The position numbers were made by a program, and so were the translations under genes. The notes beneath the pieces were generated by a model. That model did no database searches, had not been told where the DNA came from, and saw only the letters and a program-made list of their open reading frames with translations. From Nostoc sp. FACHB-280 (GTDB lineage: Bacteria > Cyanobacteriota > Cyanobacteriia > Cyanobacteriales > Nostocaceae), in contig NZ_JACJSD010000010.1 in NCBI RefSeq assembly GCF_014697615.1, forward strand, positions 124,001 through 188,000: DNA of 64,000 nucleotides, given 5' to 3'. Below, piece after piece: positions 19,981-29,232 of this stretch (position 1 is the first letter of the stretch; the number at the start of each line of letters is the position of its first letter).

Positions 19981-20820
19981 ATGGTTCCAACTGTGGGTAA
20001 TGTCAGCCTTAACACCTACGTTCAAGGTCAAGGATTTCCAATTTTAGCGATACATGGTCATCCTGGCTCTGGTCGTAGTCTTTCTGTATTTACTAATCAC
20101 TTATCTCAACGCTTTCAAACTTTCGCTCCAGATTTGCGTGGTTATGGCAAAAGCCGCTATCAAGGTAATTTTGCCATGACAGACCATTTAACCGACCTAG
20201 AAGCCCTTTTAGACCGCTTTGCCATTGAAAAATGCTTGATATTGGGTTGGTCACTAGGTGGAATTTTGGCGATGGAATTAGCTTTCAGGATGCCAGAGCG
20301 TGTCACGGGGCTAATTTTGATAGCCACAGCCGCTAGACCTTATGGTAGTCATCCGCCGATTACTTGGCAGGATAACTTATATACAGGCATTGCAGCTTTG
20401 TTAAATTTAATTAAGCCTAGTTGGCAATGGAATATTGATACATTTGGTAAGCGATCGCTGTTTCGTTACCTGATTCAACAGCATAATGCCACTGCCTATA
20501 AATACATTGCCCAAGCAGCAGTACCAGCTTATTTACAAACCTCACCTGCGGCGACTCGTGCTTTATCCACTGCTTTACGCTCTCGATACAATCGTCTAGC
20601 AGAACTAGAGCAGGTTAATTGCCCTAGCCTAGTACTAGCAGGCGCTCAAGACCGCCACATCACAGCCGAATCTAGTTTAGAAACCGCTAGACATCTCAAA
20701 AATAGTCAGTGGCAATGTTACCCCAACACCGCACATCTTTTCCCTTGGGAAATTCCGCATCAAGTACTGGGCGACATCGACCACTGGTTAGAAGCGCACC
20801 AAGAAAATTTTAGATTTTAG
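19981..20820 (+). CDS. Alpha/beta-fold hydrolase
   Basis: 279 residues. It has the oxyanion segment HGHPGSGRS, the nucleophile elbow GWSLGG, an acid in LAGAQDRHIT and the catalytic His in NTAHLFPWEIP, in the standard order. The substrate cannot be predicted; relatives are esterases, haloperoxidase-like enzymes or epoxide hydrolase-like enzymes. There is no signal peptide. The ATG at 19981 follows a long AT-rich spacer with no strong ribosome-binding site. Confidence 0.88.
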   Translation: MVPTVGNVSLNTYVQGQGFPILAIHGHPGSGRSLSVFTNHLSQRFQTFAPDLRGYGKSRYQGNFAMTDHLTDLEALLDRFAIEKCLILGWSLGGILAMELAFRMPERVTGLILIATAARPYGSHPPITWQDNLYTGIAALLNLIKPSWQWNIDTFGKRSLFRYLIQQHNATAYKYIAQAAVPAYLQTSPAATRALSTALRSRYNRLAELEQVNCPSLVLAGAQDRHITAESSLETARHLKNSQWQCYPNTAHLFPWEIPHQVLGDIDHWLEAHQENFRF

Positions 20821-20880
20821 ATTTGCGATTTTGGATTGCAAGTTAATCTAACATCCAAAATCCCAAATTGATTGCCTAAA

Positions 20881-21183
20881 TTACATCTGACCGCTAAAGG
20901 CAGGCGTTACTTTGCGGTCAATCCGTTCCCCCAGGTCATCAGCAATTGTCAAATTATCTGGCTTACAGCGTTTGACATTCACTTGTATTCCTTGCGCTCC
21001 TTCCAGTTCTAAATCTTCTACATAGCCTTTTAAGGCTAATTTTGCATCAGCAGAAGTGAGAAATGGCCCAAAGTAGTAAGTGCAACGGGGGTTTTGTGTC
21101 ACTATTTCTACCCACCACGCTAATCCGAGGCTATTAAATGTGTTGATTAAAGCTTCTTTCATGTCGTACCCGATGGTTTTCAT
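20881..21183 (-). CDS. DUF1816 protein
   Basis: 100 residues (or 93 if MKEALINTF at 21162 is used). The core AWWVEIVTQNPRCTYYFGPF followed by SADAKLALKGYVEDLE is the DUF1816 signature, a small family confined to cyanobacteria and phycobilisome-bearing lineages. The function is unknown. The two members of the family I recall are short, as here. It is convergent with the hydrolase gene, with 60 bases between stops. Confidence 0.85.
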   Translation of the reverse strand: MKTIGYDMKEALINTFNSLGLAWWVEIVTQNPRCTYYFGPFLTSADAKLALKGYVEDLELEGAQGIQVNVKRCKPDNLTIADDLGERIDRKVTPAFSGQM

Positions 21184-21279
21184 GGTAGTTGCTGATTGAT
21201 CAATCTGGTAGTAGTTGTTAGATACTACGTTGTGATTGTGGTTGCTTTACATTTCTTTATACTCTTTTGCTCTTTTTTT

Positions 21280-22269
21280 TCAAAGAGGTTTTGGTAACTT
21301 ATTTAGATACAAAGTGTTTAAAGAACGTTGGCGATAAACCTCGTAAAGCGCCATCCCAGCCGCAACAGAGGCATTTAGACTAGGGGTTTTTCCTTGTAAG
21401 GGAATTGACACCAAAACATCACATGCTCGTTGAGTTAACATGCTTAAGCCTTCACCTTCAGAGCCGATGACTAAAACTATAGGCCCGTTAAAACGTACTG
21501 TATGTATGGGTTCGCTCCCGGTAGCGGCGGTACCATAAATCCAAAAGCCAGCTTCTTTGAGTTCTTCTAAAGCGCGGCTGAGGTTAATTACTCTGGATAC
21601 TGCAAAGTTTTCTAAAGCGCCTGCTGCAACTTTGACGACTGTTGAGGTGATCCCTACGGCTCTTCTTTGGGGGATAACCAAACCTTGAGCGCCAATTGCT
21701 TCCGCAGTGCGGATAATTGCTCCCAAGTTATGTGGATCGGTGATCCCCTCCGCGACAACAATCACGGGATCATTGACAGCAGATTTAGCTTGAGCAACTA
21801 AGTCTGGTAATTCTAGGTAGGAATAGGGGGCGATTTGGGCTGCTATTCCTTGGTGATTAGCACCTTCGGTAATTTGGTCGAGACGCTTGGGTTCTACTTC
21901 ATCGATAACTGTGCCATTTTCTTTTGCTTGTAGTAGCAAATTGTGAAATCGGGGATCGTAGCGTAACCGCGCTGTTACCCATACACGATTGAGTTCCCGT
22001 TGACTTTCTAAAGCACTCAAAACTGGATGACGACCGTAGATTAAATCATTTTCGTTGTCTTCGGTTTTCTTGAGAATGGGAGATTGATAAGAAAACTGAC
22101 GATTTGCCGAGGAATTGCTTGGTGTGGCGTGGTTATCACGCTCTCCTGGTTTGGCTTTCCGAATTGGACTACCACTAAAACGCTTGCCTTTAATTTTCAC
22201 AGTCCGCCCACGATTGGGTTCACCAGATGTCTGGAGCTTTTTGGGTTTGCTAGTCATAATGAGTTTCAA
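21280..22269 (-). CDS. rlmB: 23S rRNA (guanosine-2'-O-)-methyltransferase, TrmH/RlmB family
   Basis: 329 residues. About 80 residues of basic, low-complexity N-terminus precede [21 protein letters not shown], the SpoU substrate-binding domain. The SPOUT catalytic motifs follow: [43 protein letters not shown] and [24 protein letters not shown] (the trefoil-knot SAM site). RlmB methylates G2251 of 23S rRNA. The start may be 22269 or the in-frame ATG at 22257 (MTSKPKKL). It lies 84 bases downstream of the Mini-III gene on the same strand; this pairing is common across bacteria. Confidence 0.93.
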   Translation of the reverse strand: MKLIMTSKPKKLQTSGEPNRGRTVKIKGKRFSGSPIRKAKPGERDNHATPSNSSANRQFSYQSPILKKTEDNENDLIYGRHPVLSALESQRELNRVWVTARLRYDPRFHNLLLQAKENGTVIDEVEPKRLDQITEGANHQGIAAQIAPYSYLELPDLVAQAKSAVNDPVIVVAEGITDPHNLGAIIRTAEAIGAQGLVIPQRRAVGITSTVVKVAAGALENFAVSRVINLSRALEELKEAGFWIYGTAATGSEPIHTVRFNGPIVLVIGSEGEGLSMLTQRACDVLVSIPLQGKTPSLNASVAAGMALYEVYRQRSLNTLYLNKLPKPL

Positions 22270-22353
22270 TGTATGAGCTTATAAGTAGGCATCCTGAATA
22301 CTTAAAGGTGCTGAACCGAACACACCAATTTTTGAATGCTCAGGTGAAATGTC

Positions 22354-22836
22354 TCACTCTTGTTCGAGATGAAGTTTTTGCAACAATTCGGTTAAGCGTG
22401 GGATATCGGTAAGATACAAGTAACCAATCAAAGTTTCTAGGCTAGTTGCTTGTTGATAAATTTCGGGAGCAAGGCGTTTAGGCCGTCCGGTCGAGGCGTT
22501 ACGTCCCCTGCGGACAATTTCTAGTTCGGCTTCCCTCAGATGAGGAATCAGCAATCGCAAATGTAGGGCTTGTGTTTCTGCTCTCACCTGAGCCACTACC
22601 AAACGGTGATAAGTTTCTAGCCGTTGTAATGGCAATAGATAGAACATTCTAGCATAAAGCTCATAGATTGCATCTCCTACATAAGCAAGGGCAGCCGGAG
22701 AAATTTGCTGCACTTGGCTTGGGGAAATTGTTTGGTGTAGTTGTACATTGCTGGCTAGACAGGCTTGCACCCAAGATAAATCAGATGTAGGAGGTTCATC
22801 TTGTCTATCTATTAGTTCTTCCTCCTGGGAATCCAC
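22354..22836 (-). CDS. mrnC: Mini-ribonuclease III
   Basis: 160 residues. The RNase III catalytic domain without a dsRBD is recognisable from SPAALAYVGDAIYELYAR (including the catalytic Asp), VRRGRNASTGRP and the closing ATSLETLIGYLYL. MrnC processes the stem at the ends of 23S rRNA, which fits its position next to rlmB. The N-terminal 25 residues are acidic and poorly conserved. The family length is about 130-160. Confidence 0.93.
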   Translation of the reverse strand: MDSQEEELIDRQDEPPTSDLSWVQACLASNVQLHQTISPSQVQQISPAALAYVGDAIYELYARMFYLLPLQRLETYHRLVVAQVRAETQALHLRLLIPHLREAELEIVRRGRNASTGRPKRLAPEIYQQATSLETLIGYLYLTDIPRLTELLQKLHLEQE

Positions 22837-23225
22837 AAATTCATCATTCCTTAACAGAATACTTTTAGACGATTAATTTTTCTTGAATATATTTAAAATA
22901 TCTTACGTAGCACAATCTATACTATCAGGATTACCCAATTAATTCTATCTTTTTAGGGGAGATTTTTTACTGGAGTTGGAATTTCTTAAGAAGAGGAATG
23001 GTTGAGGCTGGGTGTAAGGGTGTAAGGGTTTTGAACAAATACAACCGACCTACACCCTTTTTGCGATAAAAGGATTTGTGAAATATGTTAGTTTTGCAGA
23101 CTTCAGTCAAAATGGCTGGCTTTGATACCTCTCTCACGAGGAGAGAGGTTAGCATCCAGTTTTGATAAAAATTAAGCTATCCAGATAAACTATCGGATAG
23201 CTGAATTCCACCCCCAGTCAAACTA
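22837..23225. other. Spacer between mrnC and the STAS gene, with hairpins
   Basis: 389 bases, no gene. A hairpin ACCTCTCTC (23127-23135) with GAGAGAGGT (23141-23149) lies in the middle. The stem near the STAS stop (23175-23202) is listed as a terminator. GGGTGTAAGGGTGTAAGGG (about 23010-23030) resembles the GGGTGT repeats near 54091 and 48320. Confidence 0.5.
23166..23202 (-). terminator. Likely intrinsic terminator of the STAS gene
   Basis: Read on the minus strand, AGCTATCC and GGATAGCT form an 8-bp stem with a 12-base loop, followed by TAATTTTTAT. It begins 24 bases after the STAS stop, the expected position and orientation. Confidence 0.55.
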
Positions 23226-23648
23226 TCAAGACCCTTTGATATTTTCGAGAGCCGCGTCCACTGTGGTTTGCAGAGAGAGAAACTTCTCTAAGCGAACAAG
23301 TTTGACTGTTTGGGTGACACGGGCATTTGTAACAATTTGCAAGGTGCCTTCAGCGTTTTGAGCCTGCTTGGCCAGCTGTACCAAGGCTCCCAAGCCAGAG
23401 CTATCAACAAAGTCAATTTGAGAGAGATCCAGAATAATGTGCTTTGGCCCCTCGTCAATTTTGCCGCCTAGTACCTTGCGAAATGTCGGTTCAGAAAAGG
23501 CATCTAACAAACCTGTGAGGCGGAATAGCTGACAGTTATCCCGGATTTCACGAGTGCCTCTCAGGCTTACGGTTAGATTAAGTGGCTCAGCAATAATTCC
23601 CTCCTCATAATTAAAGTGAACGCTCAAGTATAGATGGTTTTTATGCAC
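23226..23648 (-). CDS. STAS-domain anti-sigma factor antagonist-like protein
   Basis: 140 residues if translation begins at the GTG at 23648. The STAS fold is clear: LFRLTGLLDAFSEPTFRKVL, then HIILDLSQIDFVDSSGLGALV, where the Ser in DSSG (about 83) is the usual phosphorylation site in SpoIIAA/RsbV-like proteins. Such proteins bind anti-sigma kinases or act as switches in partner-binding networks. The start is uncertain. A very strong GAGGAGGG lies just before an in-frame ATT at 23594, which would give a protein beginning with IAEPLNLTV, while the GTG has no ribosome-binding site. No kinase or phosphatase partner is adjacent. Confidence 0.88.
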   Translation of the reverse strand: MHKNHLYLSVHFNYEEGIIAEPLNLTVSLRGTREIRDNCQLFRLTGLLDAFSEPTFRKVLGGKIDEGPKHIILDLSQIDFVDSSGLGALVQLAKQAQNAEGTLQIVTNARVTQTVKLVRLEKFLSLQTTVDAALENIKGS

Positions 23649-23685
23649 GTTGTCTACAATCTGCTGAGATAGCAGAGTTTAGCCA

Positions 23686-23742
23686 AAGTAAAAGGTAAAA
23701 AGTAAAAATTTTTTGACTTTTGCCTTTTAACTTTTAATTTTT
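23686..23742. repeat. AT-rich inverted repeat (AAAGTAAAA / TTTTAACTTTT type)
   Basis: AAAGGTAAAAAGTAAAAATT is followed by CTTTTGCCTTTTAACTTTT and AATTTTTAC. The two halves are near reverse complements and resemble the repeat at 10355-10425. It lies between carA and the STAS gene on the minus strand, so it could form a hairpin at the carA 3' end. Confidence 0.55.
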
Positions 23743-23787
23743 ACAGATCCCATCTAGCACTTTTTATATTTTTACTTAACCTCGCCA

Positions 23788-24936
23788 TTAAACTGTGCGT
23801 AGTGATCGCATTGCTTGGACAAATTGCTCAAATAGATAATCAGCATCATGGGGGCCGGGGCTGGCTTCGGGGTGATACTGTACCGAGAAAATGGGCAAAG
23901 ATTTATGGCGGACACCAGCAACAGTGCGATCGTTTAAGTTGAGGTGGCTAATCTCAACCAATGTTTGAGGTAAACTATCTGGGTTAATGGCAAAACTGTG
24001 ATTTTGGCTGGTAATTTCGATCCGCCGTTGTAAACCCGCAGGCTGATTTAACCCCCGATGGCCAAATTTGAGTTTAAAGGTTTCTGCGCCCAAGGCGTGA
24101 CCTAAAATTTGGTGTCCCATACAAATACCAAACATGGGTTTTTGGCTTTCTAAGAGGGCTTTGACGGTTTCAATCCCTTCTGTAACCGCAGAGGGATCAC
24201 CAGGGCCATTGGAAAGAAAAATACCATCTGGGTTGTAGCTGAGAATTTCTTCGGCGGGTGTATTGACTGGGACAACAATCACGCGACAACCATAACTAGC
24301 CAACCGCCGCAAGATATTGCGCTTCACTCCAAAATCAATGGCGACGACTGTAAAGGTTTCTTGACCATTTGCCGTAGTTTCGGGATTAAATTCCCATTCG
24401 GGAATAGTGGGTTCTGACCATTCATAAACTTGGGGTGTGCTGACTTCCTTGACGAGATTCAAGCCAGCCATATTGGGAAATGCTTGGACTTGTTCTAGCA
24501 GTTCGGCTTCATCCAAAATTTCTGTAGAAATTCCACCATTCATTGCGCCGAACATCCGAATTTTGCGGGTGAGAGCGCGGGTATCGATGCCGTAGATACC
24601 GGGAATTTGATTTTGTTTGAGGTAGTCGGGTAGGGATTGGGTCGATCGCCAGTTACTCGGTTGATGACAAATATTGCGAGCGATCGCACCTCGCACTTGC
24701 GGCCGCAATGATTCTTCATCTTCAGGATTAACACCTGTGTTCCCTAATTCAGGATAGGTAAAAATGACAATTTGACCGCAGTAACTAGGGTCAGTCAAAA
24801 CTTCTTGATAGCCAGTCATACCAGTGTTAAACACCACTTCCCCGATTGTGGTTCCCGTCGCACCGAAAGACCAACCACGGTAAGCAGTGCCATCTGCCAA
24901 GACAAGTAGAGCGGGTATTGCGTCAGACAGGGACAT
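23788..24936 (-). CDS. carA: Carbamoyl-phosphate synthase small (glutaminase) subunit
   Basis: 382 residues, normal length. The N-terminal CarA domain has [22 protein letters not shown]. The class I glutamine amidotransferase domain has the nucleophile elbow [11 protein letters not shown] and the late [18 protein letters not shown] supplying His and Glu. It releases ammonia from glutamine for the CarB subunit, feeding arginine and pyrimidine synthesis. carB is not in the window, which is usual for cyanobacteria. Confidence 0.97.
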   Translation of the reverse strand: MSLSDAIPALLVLADGTAYRGWSFGATGTTIGEVVFNTGMTGYQEVLTDPSYCGQIVIFTYPELGNTGVNPEDEESLRPQVRGAIARNICHQPSNWRSTQSLPDYLKQNQIPGIYGIDTRALTRKIRMFGAMNGGISTEILDEAELLEQVQAFPNMAGLNLVKEVSTPQVYEWSEPTIPEWEFNPETTANGQETFTVVAIDFGVKRNILRRLASYGCRVIVVPVNTPAEEILSYNPDGIFLSNGPGDPSAVTEGIETVKALLESQKPMFGICMGHQILGHALGAETFKLKFGHRGLNQPAGLQRRIEITSQNHSFAINPDSLPQTLVEISHLNLNDRTVAGVRHKSLPIFSVQYHPEASPGPHDADYLFEQFVQAMRSLRTV

Positions 24937-24963
24937 AAGCGATAGATTAGGGATGGGGTAAGT

Positions 24964-25012
24964 ATGAAGTCTGAAGTATTAAGTCTGAAGTATTAAGTCT
25001 GAAATCTGAGAT
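24964..25012. repeat. Tandem AAGTCTGAAGTATT repeat
   Basis: A 14-base unit (AAGTCTGAAGTATT) occurs about three times in a row between carA and the retropepsin-like gene. A second set of CATACTTCATAATT units follows at about 25078-25110. These are heptamer-based tandem repeats of the kind known in Nostocales. They lie in the divergent spacer and may overlap promoter sequence. Confidence 0.7.
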
Positions 25013-25183
25013 TTTTACTTCGGCACTGTGTCTTCATCCTAAAAAAGTGTAAATCATCAAATGCAAAGTCTGACACTTCATACTTCATAATTCATACTTC
25101 ATAATTCTGAATGATTTTCCTAGGGTGATTCGGTGGCAGGATTAGTTTTGCAGTTGTTTGGCTAGGTAAAATAGATATCAATT

Positions 25184-26227
25184 ATGCTTCAGTCTTTTTT
25201 ATCTCGTACAGCCCCGATTTTTCTCGCAAGTGCTTTAGCTGTTTTGGGTGTTGCCTGTAGTGAAGACAAACAGACTACTGAGACTGTTAGTAATCAACAA
25301 TCTGTGATCACTGACAATTCATCAGTAACACCAAATGTTGAATCAGCAGCCCCAGTTACTAGCCCAGAACCTGAAACACTGCCGCCGTCGGGTCTTGAAC
25401 CCGATTCTTTTCAGTTGGGATTAGACAAAGCCGCAGGAGCCGTGAGTATTAGTCAATCGGCTCAATCGGTTGAGGATTGGAATTTGGTGGCCAATCAGTT
25501 TCAAGAGGCGATCGCCCTCATGGAAAAGGTCAGCCGTCAAAGTCCTGATTATGTGTCGGCACAAGGCAAAATTGTCGAATATCAGCGTAAGGTAACGTAT
25601 GCGCGGCAAAAGGCGAATCCCAATTTGCCGAGGCCATCAGCTGACAATCAAAACATCGTAGTGGCAGTTCCTCAGCCAAAAACTGTGGCTAAATTTATGC
25701 CACAACCGACTGTCCAAACCAGACAACAGCCAGAACAGCGCGTTTTTTCCTCCACAGAACTTCTGCCACGGGAAAAAAATGTGTTTGTTGCGCCGATTAA
25801 ACGCCGCGTGGGTGGTACGCCGATTGTGGAAGTCACTTTTAATGGTCAGCAGAAATTCGACATGATTGTAGATACAGGGGCCAGTGGCACTGTAATTACT
25901 CAACAGATGGCGAATGCGTTAGGTATTATACCTGTAGGCAAAGCCAAGGCGAATACTGCTAGTTCTAGAGCCGTAGAATTTCCGGTGGGTTATGTTGATT
26001 CAATGGCAGTTAGCGGGGTAAGGGTGAATCGAGTGCCAGTAGCGATCGCTGGGACAGATTTAGAAACGGGCTTATTGGGACATGACTTTTTTGGTAATTA
26101 CGATGTCACCATTAAGCGCAATGTTGTTGAATTCCGTCCCCAATCGCATTCTGAAGCTAATTCGATAGAAATTGAACTAGATCCTCCAACTTCTGCCACG
26201 GACTCCCGCTCTGTAGAATTTCCCTAG
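25184..26227 (+). CDS. Retropepsin-like aspartic protease, predicted lipoprotein
   Basis: 347 residues. The N-terminus ends in a lipobox AVLGVAC (Cys 25), so it should be lipidated and periplasm-facing. A Ser/Pro/Thr-rich linker and a helical segment (about 80-150) follow. The C-terminal 125 residues form a single retroviral-type aspartyl protease domain: [27 protein letters not shown] with the catalytic DTGAS (Asp 230), VPVAIAG, and [14 protein letters not shown] as the second conserved segment. Such proteins act as dimers. Substrates are unknown. Its 3' end overlaps the convergent trpD by 71 bases. Confidence 0.88.
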   Translation: MLQSFLSRTAPIFLASALAVLGVACSEDKQTTETVSNQQSVITDNSSVTPNVESAAPVTSPEPETLPPSGLEPDSFQLGLDKAAGAVSISQSAQSVEDWNLVANQFQEAIALMEKVSRQSPDYVSAQGKIVEYQRKVTYARQKANPNLPRPSADNQNIVVAVPQPKTVAKFMPQPTVQTRQQPEQRVFSSTELLPREKNVFVAPIKRRVGGTPIVEVTFNGQQKFDMIVDTGASGTVITQQMANALGIIPVGKAKANTASSRAVEFPVGYVDSMAVSGVRVNRVPVAIAGTDLETGLLGHDFFGNYDVTIKRNVVEFRPQSHSEANSIEIELDPPTSATDSRSVEFP

Positions 26228-27260
26228 CCCCACTCACGCCTTGAGCATGATCTAACAACGGAATCGCACCTGCAACTTGTAGTGCCAAGGAAGCATTTAA
26301 GGCTACAGCATCTTGTTGTGCTGTGGTTCCTTTGCCTTGCAGCACAGCTTTGAGAATTTCGGCATTTTCCTGGACATCGCCACCCTTGAGTGCATTGATA
26401 GACACAGGTGTTACACCCACCTCTTGAGGATTGAGAGTAGTTAACTGCACTTTGCCATCAGATAACACTGCTAAATCAGTTAAATCCCCCAGGCTGGCTT
26501 CATCAATTCTTTCTCGCCCGTGTAAAACGATCGCTTTTTGTTTGCCCAGATTATGTAACGCTTGAGCAACAGTTTCTAAAAGTTTGGGTGTAAATAACCC
26601 CACCACTTGCCCAGTCGGACGCAAGGGATTAACTAACGGCCCCAGTAAGTTGAAAACAGTGCGAATCCTCAGATTGCGGCGTAATTGAGCCACCGCTTTT
26701 AAGGCTGGATGCCAACCGGGGGCAAATAAAAAGGTGATCCCGACTTCTTGTAAGGCGGCTTGGACTTTTTCGCTAGGTGCGCTTAAGTTGACACCCAATG
26801 CTTCTAAAACATCCGCGCTACCCGTCAGACTAGAGGCGGAACGATTGCCATGTTTCGCTACAGGTACACCATAAGCCGCGACAACAAAAGCCACCGCCGT
26901 GGAAATGTTGAAAGTTGATGAACCATCACCGCCAGTTCCGCAAGTGTCAATGATAGTGCTGAGTGCTGAGTGCTGTACACTGAGCGTTCGCGCAGCGTCT
27001 CCGACAGGAGAAGTCGAAGTGTGAGTGCTGAGTGGTCTACTCTGAGATTGTAAGACTTCAGCCATACCTGTTAATTCTTCGGCGGAAACGCCTTTAAAAT
27101 TGAGGGCGGTTAAAATTGCGCCTGATAACTCTGGGGGAACTGCTTCACTCAGCCACCCTTGCATCAATTCCGCAGCTTGGGGGCGTGTCAAGGATTGACC
27201 GTCTATTAATTGCTGTAGCAGAATATACCAGCTTGTAGAAATTTCTGAGGAATTTGTCAT
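26157..27260 (-). CDS. trpD: Anthranilate phosphoribosyltransferase with an in-frame repeat insertion
   Basis: 367 residues. TrpD motifs are intact: [17 protein letters not shown] (PRPP-binding loop), [49 protein letters not shown] and [15 protein letters not shown]. It transfers phosphoribose from PRPP to anthranilate in tryptophan synthesis. Residues about 72-101 ([20 protein letters not shown]...) have no counterpart in the family and are encoded by a dispersed repeat (listed separately), placed just before the PRPP loop. All other trp genes are absent nearby, as is usual for cyanobacteria. Confidence 0.95.
   Translation of the reverse strand: MTNSSEISTSWYILLQQLIDGQSLTRPQAAELMQGWLSEAVPPELSGAILTALNFKGVSAEELTGMAEVLQSQSRPLSTHTSTSPVGDAARTLSVQHSALSTIIDTCGTGGDGSSTFNISTAVAFVVAAYGVPVAKHGNRSASSLTGSADVLEALGVNLSAPSEKVQAALQEVGITFLFAPGWHPALKAVAQLRRNLRIRTVFNLLGPLVNPLRPTGQVVGLFTPKLLETVAQALHNLGKQKAIVLHGRERIDEASLGDLTDLAVLSDGKVQLTTLNPQEVGVTPVSINALKGGDVQENAEILKAVLQGKGTTAQQDAVALNASLALQVAGAIPLLDHAQGVSGAREILQSGSPWQKLEDLVQFLSN
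26955..27047. repeat. Dispersed repeat inserted inside the trpD coding sequence
   Basis: Tandem GTGCTGA heptamers (26956-26975), then GCGTTCGCGCAGCGTCTCC and a GGAGAAG half-site, then GTGAGTGCTGAGTGG. The GCGTTCGCGCAGCGTCTCC motif is characteristic of small dispersed repeats in Nostoc-type genomes and is normally found between genes. Here it keeps the trpD frame open and adds about 28 codons. Confidence 0.75.
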
Positions 27261-27329
27261 AGCTAGGGTTGTAAGTGATGAAAATGCGCCAAGGCTTTCT
27301 AAAAAAACGTCTGAGAAGTATTAATTGCT

Positions 27330-27396
27330 TGATCCCCCCTAGCCCACCTTCAAAAGGTGCGAAATGGAGTCAACGTCCTGCTTTTTAAGGGGGATC
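27330..27396. repeat. GATCCCCC...GGGGGATC dispersed repeat
   Basis: An 8-bp perfect terminal inverted repeat, GATCCCCC and GGGGGATC, flanks about 50 bases including an internal CACCTTCAAAAGGTG palindrome. It lies between trpD and the adenine methylase gene, both on the minus strand. This GATCCCCC-type element is a common small repeat in filamentous cyanobacteria. Confidence 0.65.
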
Positions 27397-27497
27397 TACA
27401 GGGCTTAAATACAACATCAAAAAGTTTTCAGACATCTCTAAAAAGCGGGTATGGCAGCTATCGTACCGGAAAATGAGCAGCTATCAAAGTTAGTTAT

Positions 27498-28319
27498 TCA
27501 TAGAAATTTCTCTATTTGATAGTTAGTAATGAATAATTCTTTCCCTTTCGCAGCACCATTTTGTTTGTAATTATTCATGCCATATTGCAATTCCCACTCA
27601 TAAATATTCGCCCATTGAAAATTATCTCGAATTTGCGGAGAATTATCGTAAGTAATCAGCCAAAGATGGTGACATTGTTTTAAGCTTTCAGCAAATCTCT
27701 GATGTTCAAAAGAGGTGTGTAAGGCTCCAGCTTTTCCATATAGTTTAGATTTTGTAGCACTAAAGTATGGTGGATCTAAAAATAAAAATACCTTTTCACC
27801 TTTTTCATTTAACAGGTAACTATAATCTAAGTTGGTTATTTTGATATCTGCTGTTAAAATAGACTCTAGTTTTTCTAAGCGTTCTATTGATGAATGTGTG
27901 AATCTTTTCTCAAAGGCTTCTTGAGAAAAACCACCGGATTCTATAGTTCCTGAAAAAGTAATTCTGTTAAGGATAAAGAAACGTATTGCTCTTTCTAAAT
28001 CGGATAGGGTGTTTACGTCTATAGTAGTTAATTCTATAAATAATAACTTACCATCTGGATATGTATTTTTTATTTTGTATATTTCTTTAACCAATACAGA
28101 TATATCAGATTGTGCAAGTTTCCAAAATAAGAATAGTTCTGGATTTAAATCATTAATCCAAATTTTTAAATGAGGATATTTTTGCTTTAAATAAATAAAT
28201 ACAGAACCGCCGCCAACAAAAGGTTCTCGAAATTCTAAAAAATTATCCGGTAAGTATTCAATAATTTGTTTTATCGCTTTAGATTTACCTCCAGGATAGC
28301 GGAGAGGACTTTTAAGCAT
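27498..28319 (-). CDS. D12-class N6-adenine DNA methyltransferase (Dam family)
   Basis: 273 residues. It has the SAM-binding N-terminus SPLRYPGGKSKAI, FREPFVGGGSVF (motif I) and the catalytic DPPY (about 182-185) in FLDPPYFSATKSKLYG, in the alpha-group order of Dam-like enzymes. It methylates adenine in a short DNA target. GATC is common for this family, but the specificity cannot be read here. No restriction endonuclease gene is adjacent, so it looks like an orphan methylase. Codons are more AT-rich than the flanking trpD, which suggests possible acquisition. Confidence 0.9.
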   Translation of the reverse strand: MLKSPLRYPGGKSKAIKQIIEYLPDNFLEFREPFVGGGSVFIYLKQKYPHLKIWINDLNPELFLFWKLAQSDISVLVKEIYKIKNTYPDGKLLFIELTTIDVNTLSDLERAIRFFILNRITFSGTIESGGFSQEAFEKRFTHSSIERLEKLESILTADIKITNLDYSYLLNEKGEKVFLFLDPPYFSATKSKLYGKAGALHTSFEHQRFAESLKQCHHLWLITYDNSPQIRDNFQWANIYEWELQYGMNNYKQNGAAKGKELFITNYQIEKFL

Positions 28320-28382
28320 AAGTAAAAAATCGCGCTTTATCTTAAAATATCTTTATATTTGTTGTACAGAATAAATATTTTT

Positions 28383-29102
28383 ATGTCTCGTTCTGTTCCC
28401 TATCAACCGTTGTTATTGCGACTACTGCATGGCGTGAGTGGAATTTTAGCGATCGCTGCCATCATCACTGGATTTCTAGTTTACAATACCTATGATGGCA
28501 GATTTGGGAAAATTCCATTTCCGCAACTTGGCGATATTCAAGGGATTCATGGCACTTTTGCCTTATTTTTCTTGATTGTACTACCAGCATTTGCACTTTA
28601 CAGCTTTCACGCTGGGAATAGACGACTTATCCAAGCTAATTCATGGGAACAATTCAGCCAAGTTGGTAAACCAATTTGGTGGGTGAGTTTGCAAAGACTA
28701 GCTAACACTCTCATGCTAATTGCTTCAGTTTTTTCTGTAATTTCTGGCAGGATGATGAAAGAAGAATGGCTTCCTGCTGGAGAAATTCATCATATTTGGT
28801 ATACCCTACATCTTATCGCTTGGTGTGTGATAGTCGGCTGTTTAGCTATTCATCTTTTAATGTCTATTAAAGTGGGTGGTGTGCCATTATTATTGTCTAT
28901 ATTTTCTTTGCAAGTTCGCCCAGAAGATAGTCCAAATCAATGGGTGACTCGTTACCGTACTTGGTGGAGTAGCTTGCAAACTAACTTTGGTGAAAGATTT
29001 AATCAATTATTAGATAATAATTTAAGTTTGAGAATTATTGAGGCGTTTGTATTGATTGGAGTTGTTGTTGCATTTCTCCTACCTGTGTTTTTCTCAGAAT
29101 AG
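28383..29102 (+). CDS. Cytochrome b561-like membrane protein
   Basis: 239 residues from the ATG at 28383 (MSRSVPYQPLLLRLLHG); an in-frame TTG at 28359 would add 8 residues. Four or five transmembrane segments are visible. The histidines LLHGVSG (first helix), GIHGTFALFFL (second), IWYTLHLIAW (third or fourth) and CLAIHLLM have the spacing expected for two b-type haems, as in the cytochrome b561 / Ni-Fe hydrogenase cytochrome b family. It probably moves electrons across or along the membrane; its partner is unknown. It is divergent from the methylase gene, with only 63 bases between starts. Confidence 0.75.
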   Translation: MSRSVPYQPLLLRLLHGVSGILAIAAIITGFLVYNTYDGRFGKIPFPQLGDIQGIHGTFALFFLIVLPAFALYSFHAGNRRLIQANSWEQFSQVGKPIWWVSLQRLANTLMLIASVFSVISGRMMKEEWLPAGEIHHIWYTLHLIAWCVIVGCLAIHLLMSIKVGGVPLLLSIFSLQVRPEDSPNQWVTRYRTWWSSLQTNFGERFNQLLDNNLSLRIIEAFVLIGVVVAFLLPVFFSE

Positions 29103-29134
29103 TCAGATTTAATTAATAGGTTGTGAGTAAGAAA

Positions 29135-29215
29135 ATTTTTATATCTCACGCAAAGGCGCAAAGTCGCAAAGAGTATTTATTTCTCTACTCTCTGTGTTCT
29201 CTGCGCCTCTGTGGT
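29135..29215. repeat. CTCACGCAAAGGCGCAAAG dispersed repeat, with inverted partner
   Basis: TCTCACGCAAAGGCGCAAAG is followed at about 29190-29212 by CTCTGCGCCTCTGTGGTTAG, a near-complement, so the region can fold back on itself. It lies between the convergent cytochrome gene and the 368-aa gene. Related sequences occur at 30349, 33886, 54160, 54239 and inside the coding end at 56672. Confidence 0.65.
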
Positions 29216-29232
29216 TAGTTAAAATAATTCTA

